Origin: Tulasnella sp. 424
Lineage: Eukaryota; Basidiomycota; Agaricomycetes; Cantharellales; Tulasnellaceae
Direction of reading: 5' to 3'
Assembly (NCBI GenBank): GCA_019633425.1
Contig: WSUB01000259.1
Coordinates: 1 to 42,246 of the forward strand
DNA: 42,246 nt
The translations under genes were made by a program, and so were the position numbers. Shown in pieces: positions 35,001 through 42,246 of the stretch; position 1 is the first letter of the stretch, and every line of letters starts with the position of its first letter. Below the pieces are notes generated by a model that made no database searches, was not told the DNA's origin, and worked only from the letters and a program-made list of their open reading frames with translations.

Positions 35001-38000
35001 GAATATCCGCATTATCTTGAGGGAAACGTGATAGATTCTTCTCGATCCATTCTTTGACGTGGGCTATTCGGGACGTCGCAAGGTCGTTCAGGTGCGATGC
35101 AACCTTGTTGACGGAGTCCCGCGAAGGACCCAGTCCCCACGCTGCAAGAAGTGAACCGAGAGTCCTTTCCATCTCTGTCTCGTCTTTTCCCACATAGAAC
35201 GTGGCATTGGTCTTAGAATGTGCGATAATCTCTTGGTCGTCTAGATTCTGTGCGGATGACGTTGGAGATGTCAACCAGAATTCAAATTTATGGCATTTGC
35301 CGCCTCACCCTGAGTTCATCTGCGTCAAGGCTCGAGCCTGAACGACCATGCTCAAGCGCGGCTGGGATCATGTCGGACAAAGTCGCAACGCGGTGCTTAA
35401 TGACCGTTTCTGCTAGGATTGGTCAGAGGAGCTCGAAGAGCAATCGAGCGTCAGAACGCACGATCAAGTGATCCCCAATCCTGAGCCTATAGATTGAAGT
35501 AAGCTTTACGATAATGTAAGTGTAGAAGCCCAATCACCTTCATCTTCGCCATAAGTGTTTTGAGAGTGATGAGGAACTCCCCAGCCGTGCCATGTGTAGA
35601 TGTCTGGTTGAACAGAAGGCTCCTCAGCTTGCTGAAGAGTGCATAGAACTCTTTGGATTGAATGACGCTCCACGGGATGACCGTCAGCTGACCATCATGG
35701 AGAACTGAAATGAAGTTTGTCGCTTGTTCTTTCGATACTATCTGGCTGAATTTGGCGAAGAACCTTGGACGCAGCAGTCAGTACCTCCACCACCGTCCTG
35801 ATGAGATACGTACTCTCTGACAATGTCATTTTTATCACCACCCACAACATCCTTCCATCCCTGCCATGAGTTATATCATCTACTTTGTACAAGGGGTTGG
35901 CTGACCTTAATTACGATGTTCAGGCGGCCTTTAAATAGTCTTGGATTAGCGGCCGGGTCGAAGAGGTGAGTTGACGCTTGGAAGCTCTGAGGGTGCTATT
36001 TGTAAGAGATAACCATGATACCCAGATGAAATCCATTACCGTAAACATGTTGGCAACATCTCGGCTGAGCGCGAAGTTGTTCCGGAAGATTACGAGGTTC
36101 GATAGAGCCGTATTAAACAGAACCAATAGCATATCCTCTTGGGGTGTCCGCTCTATGCTATGTACTCCTGCAACAAGCAAATGACTTGGAAACCGTAGAA
36201 GAGCTTCGGTTGTGTGCGCATACCTTCGAAGTCCAAGGCTACAACCAGACAATCCTTAGTAGGACAAACGGATAACCATACACCCTGCGATTCAGCGAAG
36301 TTAGCGCCCAAGTTATGACAGGCCCACAGCTGCTAACCTCAGTAGTTCGAACGGCTGAACCAGCAAATGACGAGTCGACCATGTGATTCAAGGTATAAGA
36401 CTTTCCTGCAAGTGCAATTTGAGGACAATGAGAGGATGCGAACATCTGGCTTAACATACCGACGCTTTGTTCCCCTAATAATTTCGGCCAGGTCATGATG
36501 CAGACACAAAGGCAGAAAGAATTGAACGCACCCATAGAAGAGACTACTTTAACAGGCTTGGTTGCCATGTATGAACTGAATATCGATTCATACCATCCCA
36601 AGCTTATAGCATCAATGATTTTGGACACTTCTGCTCCAAGAAGCTCTCTCTCCAGCGTGGAATCAAGAATCCCGTCTTTGAGAGGGACGAAGCGGTTCTC
36701 GGAAGTCACCGCGATGTGGATGGGGATGAGACAGAGAAGCTCCGTGATCCATTCTCCCGCCTTGTACTGGCTGGTTAATGTTGTCTTGCCTATAACTTCG
36801 TTGAATGGTAAGGATGTGACGAGAATCCGAGCGAGTCGTTGCTCGGTCGGTTTGCGTGAGAGTCTCTCAAAATCTTGCACCATTTTTCTGAAGTATGACT
36901 TGAAGGATTGGCTGACTGATGGGCTGGCCGATGACGACACGAAGGTGACGCTTGCATTTTGACGCCCGTCCCCTGAGAGGGTTTGTCTGGGAAATTGTCG
37001 AATAAACCGCGTGAACGAGCATAGCTACGGAAAACCCCGAACCTTTGGATTGCAGCAGCAACTGGAAATCTCTCCCAGACTTCAGAGAAGCAGTTGATGA
37101 GAGAATTATGAATGGTGCGAGTTTGTTTCGCCGTATTTCTAGCTTCGCCGCTGGCACGAATTTGATATTCGCTCTCTTTACGGCTTATATCGAGAGCTGC
37201 CGAAATGATGCGTTGCTTCTGAACATCGAATCCCATGAGGAAACTCTTCTGTCGGTCTCCAGCGGACGTGATGCAAAAGTTGGATGTCGAGTTGAAATTT
37301 TCAGGGAGTTCTTTTACGATTCCACTTTCGTCTGAACCGAGGGATGCGCGATGGAAAACCCTGATGGATCTAGTACCGGTCGGCGAGCCTTCAACAATTA
37401 CGAGAGCGGTTCCATCTGGCGACGAGCTAACATAGAGAGGTTTTGAATGAAGGTGAATCGAAGCTGGTCTGCGAAACCCTACGAGGTTAGCATGATATAC
37501 GAAGAGGGTCTCGAAGCAACAGACCTGAAGGATCGCGAAGGGATCATTAGTACGCGAATTCTGCCGGTGACTTCCATGAGGCAGAGCTCTTCCGTCCCAT
37601 TGAAGAACGACGCGTGAGTAAATTCTGGGATACCGTCAGTATACCAACTATTTAGTGAAAGTGGTGATCCCCGGCTGCGCATTGTCGAAAATTTCTCGTC
37701 CATCAGATATTCTTGTAAGATGACGCTCCCTGACTGAACCAGCCTGATCTTTCAGAGTCAGCCTTATCTGAAGCGTTACCTGCCTACTCACCGGGTCTGT
37801 CATGGCTAGCGCAACGAGACGTGTGCGCTCATCCACTGCGACCACATACTGGCGACCAGCAACGTTAGGGATGCTACAAAGCGGATGATCAACGGCAAAG
37901 CCGGTTCGAAGTGAAAAAAGCCAAAGGCGAATTCTGTCAGGACAGTCAACGATGAGGAGAGCCTTCTTCTGCCCTACGATTTGCAATTGGCTAGGTGCAA

Positions 38001-41000
38001 AAATGTTAGACCGCGGGGGGTAGGGTAGAGATAAAAACGATTAAGCTACGAACCGAATTCGCCAATTGAGCGGTAATCTGAAATTTGTGGCTGAGCGGGG
38101 CATGCGAGGGGTTGGCATATGTGAAGGATTCTCTTTGAGCTTTTGTACGTCGTCCTCAGACAGGTCGAGGGCCCAGATAGAGGTTTCAAGAGAAGGTTCG
38201 GACCGCCCGCTGCACGAAGCTTTCAGAACGAACTCGCTGAACGTGTCTTGGTATGCTTTAAAGAGGAAAAATTAGCAGTCAGTTGGCTCAGGACCTAAAT
38301 GATGTCGCACCAGACTTTGCCTTGACATCGTAAATGGTCAGGACAGGCCTGAGAAAGGTGATTTAGTCCAACCCATTTCCTAACTGAGGGAAATGGTACG
38401 CACTGTTCTCCCTTCCCGAAAAGGTTCCTTACGATTGCTTTACGAAGAGTCGCGGTAGCTTCGTGTTCAGCCAGCTCAACGCGTTCCTTGAAAAAAGCTT
38501 TTGCGGTATTCTCCAGTTCCGTTTCTTGTGCAGATATCATATTTTCCGTCACTTTTTCTGCTGAAACCCCCAGCATTTGACGAAGCCCCCAAAGTGCAAG
38601 CCTCCTTAGGTTCTCAACGCTGTCGCCGAATATGGGTTCCGTCTGCTCTACCTCGGAAAGCGAGCGCAAGAATCTGGCGTCATCCAACTCGGACACTTTC
38701 CAATGTTCCTCCAACGCCCTCTCATCGTTCCCTTTAAAAAGGTGCCAGAGTTTGCTCCAGCGAGTCTGATTTTCCTTCAATGCTGCAAGGAAATTCCTAT
38801 CAACTGGCATCGCTTTCACGAGATCTGAACGTTGAGCTTCCGATAGATCGCTATTCTTCTCCAGAATGCGTTGCACAATGCGGAACCTTCTTTTGAACTT
38901 GGTGAACTGAGGGACGTGGATGGATGTGAAATTGATCTCTTTCAGAGTGTCTTCACGAGCCCGATCGGCACTCTTGTAATTGACACAGACAAAGTAAAAA
39001 TATTCTATAAACCACGAGAAATGATCAGGATTTGACATAGCAAACAAGAGGCGAAGGCGGATCACCAAGCGGATCGTTCGTCTGTGATGTGTCGGTTTCC
39101 CCCTGCTGTGGATTCTGAGGAAGGATATCTTCAGGTTTGAAAGTTCTAGATAATCAAAGAAATGAGTAGAACGATTTGGATACAGCTGCACTGTCTTACG
39201 GATAGGTATCACATATGAGGGAAACCAAGTATTTTGTGACTTGATCAAGCAGGAGGAGTCGGTTTGCTTTGATCTCGGCATTTGACTGCTCCAAAGCTTT
39301 CTTTTCCTCTTCTTCGTACCTCTGCTTCACTTTTTCGACAGTGCTACGATAATTCTCATACGCGGCGCGGTCCCGGGCCTTCAAGTTACCCTTTTCGAGG
39401 AGAATATTAAATCCAGCGGTATCAACAGAGGGAGAAATGATGATGCAGCCCATCGTTCTCCTAAAAGGACCTCAATTCCATAAGAATGTAGCTGATAGTG
39501 GGTGCTTTTAACACGTACAAGTCGGAGTCAAAGCGACATTCGTTGAAAGATTCCTCCAATTCGTGAGTGTAATCAGCGCCAGGTACAAAGCGGGTGGTAG
39601 CGACTGCCTGGATCGTTTCTCCATCGATGAATTCAGGGGTGAGGGTCACTTCACGCGTAGAGCCTCGTGATGTTGGGATATTTGCTGTTGAAAGACAATA
39701 AGCCGGATGTGCAATCTATCAGCGCATAAATGTCAGATGCTGCTGCTTTTGGAGCTGTCCAGAGCGCTCACGGTAAACCCGGCCTTAACGTCGACTGCTT
39801 CCTCTTGCTCCTTCGTTTTTGCCACCTCGAAGTTGAATAAGCGGTCATCGACATCCGCATCGTCGTAATCATTCCATGACATCTCGAAACCGTTCCCGTC
39901 AGAGTCATCGGCCTGGTCCACGTCCTGAAACACGAGTTTTGCTTCATGATCTGGGGATATAAGAGCGCGGATTTGGTCGGTCAAGGAGGTGAGGTACCGC
40001 ATAAAAGTGACGCGATTCTTGCGGACACTCCCGGTGGCATCATCGTTCCAAGTGTGTTCTTCGGGCCAGTAGATGACGTAGCGGACGAAAGGGACAGAGG
40101 AAGAGTCGCTTGGAGAAGCAGGAGAGAGAATGTAGATACCGGAACGAAGAGAAGGTCTAATGTTAAGGGATACGTCGTCCTCCATGAGTAGGAGGGCGGC
40201 ACTAGTGAAAGGCCGTTTCAGCTCAGTATCGGAAGGCAAGATCTAAAGTACGTACACTTCGTCGTCAATAGAACCGAGAGAACGTAGGAGTCGTACTATC
40301 TCTGATTTGCTTCCATATACACTAACAAGGCGCAACGAGGCTTCACGGTCCAGTCGAGCAAAGTCGATTTTTGTGACATTGGTATATGCACCCGGTAGGA
40401 CGCTGTTGATGAACCGACCCAACGACTCTTGAGAAATGATGATCTTATCGACCAGACCCCCACTCCCGGTTTCGCTGTAAAGATCTAAAAGGCGAAATAG
40501 ACCCTTGACGCGCGGCAAAATGTCGAAACGGTCGGGATCGTGAGTCTCCGTAGTTTGCCAGCCAGTGGTGTTGACTGAGTCCTGCTGGCGGGAAGCTGAT
40601 ATACCTGGGGTGGTAGCCGGAGGTACGCTAGTCGAAGGAAGTGGATATGATGTAGAGTATATTTGGTGCATCCGACTGAGAATCGAGGAATGTTGACTGG
40701 TCCCGTAAACGAAAGGCCGGTATACAGTGAACGACGGGGTTCGAACCGTGGCGGTTTGAATAGACGAGGCGGACTCCCCTGAAGCTAGGTTGTCGAGATC
40801 CGACTTTGCATGGCCGGCCGCACTCTTGGTTCCGCCGGTCGGGGCAAACCGAAACGTCCCTGTCGCGGCGCTGGCGCTGGCAGTTCCTTGTGTTATATCG
40901 CGTGCTGTCATCCCTGTGGAAACGTTTGATGAAGAATAATTCCGTTCACTCTGAGCGGAGATATTAGAGCTGGATGGCTCCAGAGCGCGGACCGACTCTG

Positions 41001-41216
41001 AATAGCTTTGAGAGACAGAATTTTCGGAGGTAGAGCTACCGTGCCCATTGCTCGAGGTAGTAGGAGTCCCTGAATCTTTTTCAGGATCAGTGGGAGTCGG
41101 AGATTTTTTCTATCCATCACCATACCGGGGTTTAGTGCGTTGGTGTTAGCACGGGCTTGCATCGACGGTCCGAGATGGAAGTCAGGGGTGGAATGAGGCA
41201 GTTTATCCCTGCCCAT
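32042..41216 (-). CDS. giant GBP/VLIG-like GTPase, propeller, zinc-module and VWA protein, copy 3 (full length)
   Basis: Most complete copy: about 37 introns and about 2,300 residues by my tracing, from MGRDKLPHSTPDFH (41216) to LRA-TGA (32042). The N-terminal ~200 residues are Ser/Thr-rich and disordered, then PRVKGLFRLLDLYSE, LVSVYGSKSEIV and YWPEEHTWNDDATG. A coiled-coil-rich part (38400-39450) has KVKQRYEEEEKKALEQ. A propeller-like part (36960-38390) has LTIYDVKAKS, RIRLWLFSL, TGRIRVLMI and SSPDGTALVIVEG. The G domain (35680-36600) has SMGEQSVGKS, RTTEG, DFEGVHSIERTPQED and NIVIKDV. Zinc modules (33430-35010) have CRLPAGHNGRHVCD, HLCGEACHLAGRKGC and CPIRCELCQRYC. A linker GFKDPYSTDEKAEF leads to a VWA domain: MIDAS VLDASGSM (split by an intron), then VVIFLSDGE. 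Apparent stops near 41110 and 40243 fall in introns 41070-41125 and 40202-40255. Cytosolic, with no signal peptide or membrane segment seen. Confidence 0.83.
36460..36474 (-). other. 15-nt micro-exon encoding the P-loop core, copy 3
   Basis: Flanked by an intron ending AG and one starting GTATGT on the minus strand. It joins in phase 1 on both sides to give SMGEQSVGKS. Its sequence is identical to that of copy 2 and differs from copy 1 at a single base. Confidence 0.75.
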
Positions 41217-41560
41217 CGACTAGGTTTGATCGGGAGAAGTGGAAATGGTTGGTGGACAAGTTAGGCAGCACAGAGATGGGGGCGAGGACTAGAAACCCTG
41301 TGAGAGATGGAGGTCGCGAAGGTGCGTCTGGATGAAACTCCCATACTGCCTAAATATGCGCTGGTGGGTCTATGTCCGAGAGGAACGAACTGCACTAGAC
41401 TTGAGTTTACTTGCGTCGTGTCCTGATTCTTCGTTATTGGCTACGCAATAGGGGATGGTAGCGGAATTGTGACGCACTGCGCTGGGAATTTAGATTTAGC
41501 TTCTCGCTGAGAAAGTCTTCTGACATCCTTGACTTTAAAGTTACACTTGTCTGCCAGTTT
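41217..41560. promoter_or_regulatory. upstream region of copy 3
   Basis: About 340 bp before the copy-3 ATG. Stretches near 41345-41420 resemble the region upstream of copy 2 (27835-27915), so the promoter was duplicated with the gene. No exon recognised. Confidence 0.4.
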
Positions 41561-41623
41561 ATACATGGCATCTTTGGGCGCTCCGATCTGAAGATACTGG
41601 GAGGTCATTTAGTTGCTGGATAA

Positions 41624-41643
41624 GAATTGAACTTTGTGCAACG
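41624..41643 (+). promoter_or_regulatory. conserved 20-bp element, occurrence 2
   Basis: GAATTGAACTTTGTGCAACG, identical to occurrences 1 and 3, about 410 bp upstream of the copy-3 start. Part of the tandem duplication. Confidence 0.45.
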
Positions 41644-41771
41644 TGCATTTGGTCACCCGCCAACTTGACCCCAAGTGCGATACTATCCAACACATGGGCG
41701 GCTTCTTTCGGCGCTCTGATGTGAAGACACGAAGAGGTGACTTCTTGAACATGGTTTCCTTCCTGTGATAA

Positions 41772-41791
41772 GAATTGAACTTTGTGCAACG
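41772..41791 (+). promoter_or_regulatory. conserved 20-bp element, occurrence 3
   Basis: GAATTGAACTTTGTGCAACG, exactly 148 bp beyond occurrence 2. It sits about 95 bp before the remnant of the plus-strand gene, similar to the spacing of occurrence 1 from the ATG at 28225. Confidence 0.45.
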
Positions 41792-41867
41792 TGTATTTGT
41801 TCACCGCTTGCAGTCTCGCGGCACAGACTTGACCCATTATATACACCGCGGCGTGGGCCATCGACTC

Positions 41868-42140
41868 GGACGACGCAGAGTACTAAGGCGAGTACGTCGA
41901 CGCCCAGGCGAGGCTTCCTCCAGTATTAGACCCGCAAATGGAGAAGGAAATCCAACATGTTCTCGAAGGGAGCACGGTCGCCTGATTCACGCGTCCAGTC
42001 CCCAGAAGGGCAATGAACGTGAACGATGCACCGCGGGCTTACAGATACAAAGGCCACACCGTCATCACCGGACCTTCGGCGGTAGGATTTCCGGCTTCTT
42101 CTGTAGTACAGAAACAGCAGTATATTATACGAAATACCAG
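41868..42140 (+). pseudogene. remnant of the plus-strand array-associated gene (counterpart of 28225-29109)
   Basis: Reads DSDDAEY, then TAA, then GEYVDAQARLPP and DPQMEKEI, matching DSDDIEHEGEYVGAPAGLSP and DPQVKEEI of the intact locus. The ATG is gone (GTGGGCCATC in place of the ATG context), there is an in-frame TAA at about 41882, and most of the middle (the FGSSQLTLVK and AAVIINPPG exons) is missing. The far end near 42090-42140 resembles the last exon of the intact locus (around TATTATACGAAAT). Clearly non-functional. Confidence 0.65.
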
Positions 42141-42246
42141 GTGTATACCTTAGGTAGCGGAGACAGTGAAGAAATCAGTCCGAGATAAAGCGAAGCAGAA
42201 CCCAGCTACGTTAACGTACAACAACTTCATCAGAAAAAACCTCGGC
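42090..42246. other. start of a further array unit at the window edge
   Basis: This edge aligns by eye with 29045-29205, including TATACCTTAGGT, TAAAGCGAAGCAGA and CAACTTCATCAGA. In unit 2 that sequence directly precedes, on the plus strand, the 3' end of minus-strand locus B. A third copy of that small locus, and perhaps another giant gene, is therefore expected just beyond 42246. Confidence 0.6.

Larger units (their letters stand above)
41565..41830 (+). repeat. two imperfect tandem copies of a ~148-bp promoter segment
   Basis: The segment starting near 41570 (GCATCTTTGGGCGCTCCGAT) and the one near 41702 (CTTCTTTCGGCGCTCTGATG) align by eye. Each contains the identical 20-bp element, 148 bp apart, and each is followed by a similar GACTTGACCC or ACTTGACCCC stretch. 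A single related copy exists upstream of copy 2 (about 28045-28195). Confidence 0.7.

Noticed and set aside
40243..40255. In-frame TAG after DDEVYV in copy 3, suggesting a pseudogene
   Set aside because: It lies inside a 54-bp intron (40202-40255, GTACGT...CACTAG). Copies 1 and 2 have an intron at the same place, and splicing joins DDEV to AALLL in frame.
41070..41125. Apparent frameshift at an A-run near the N-terminus of copy 3
   Set aside because: A 56-bp intron with proper ends (GTATGG...TTCAG) restores one continuous Ser-rich frame, so no sequencing error or mutation is needed.
1..42246. CRISPR arrays, insertion sequences, LTR or TIR transposons
   Set aside because: No regularly spaced short repeats, transposase or reverse-transcriptase motifs, or paired terminal repeats were seen. 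The large repeats are explained by tandem gene duplication.

Overview
The window is nuclear DNA of a filamentous fungus, most likely a basidiomycete (Agaricomycetes-type). Genes are cut by many GT...AG introns of about 50-70 bp, coding GC is moderate, and the landmark genes are eukaryotic and fungal: a TOR kinase, a PIF1 helicase and a Ppo-type fatty-acid dioxygenase. I cannot name the genus. Exon boundaries were inferred by hand from splice consensus, reading-frame continuity and, in the array, agreement between paralogous copies.

Left part (1-9707), ordinary core genome: the 3' end of a TOR kinase gene (+, ends 757) meets a PIF1-family helicase gene (-, 1043-3553) tail to tail. Next is a 17-exon psi-producing oxygenase / linoleate diol synthase-like gene (-, 3760-8252) whose P450-like C-terminal half lacks a recognisable heme-thiolate cysteine. 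A divergent promoter region then leads to a small DUF1764-family gene (+, 8885-9707).

Right part (9798-42246), a lineage-specific tandem array. Three copies of one very large gene all lie on the minus strand: copy 1 (9798-19074), copy 2 (21273-27635) and copy 3 (32042-41216). Each is built, in order, from a Ser-rich or variable N-terminus, a conserved alpha/beta-looking region, a coiled-coil-rich region, a beta-propeller-like region, a GBP/VLIG-like GTPase domain, several Cys/His zinc-binding modules, and (copies 1 and 3) a C-terminal von Willebrand A (VWA) domain with an intact MIDAS. Copy 2 is open up to an intron in the zinc region and then loses all homology, so it lacks the VWA domain.

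Smaller paralogous loci sit between the copies. A minus-strand hypothetical gene lies downstream of copies 2 and 3 (19735-20440 and 29202-31017). A plus-strand gene divergent from copy 2 (28225-29109) has a broken counterpart upstream of copy 3 (41868-42140). A conserved 20-bp element recurs upstream of copies 2 and 3. The last ~150 bp match the sequence at 29040-29210, so the array very probably continues beyond the right edge.

The best candidate for an undescribed system is this array. GBP/VLIG-type GTPases are cell-autonomous immunity proteins in vertebrates. Here a related G domain is fused to a propeller-like scaffold, zinc modules and a VWA domain, in a family that duplicates, diverges and truncates. 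A role in defence or self/non-self recognition is my inference; nothing in the sequence proves it.
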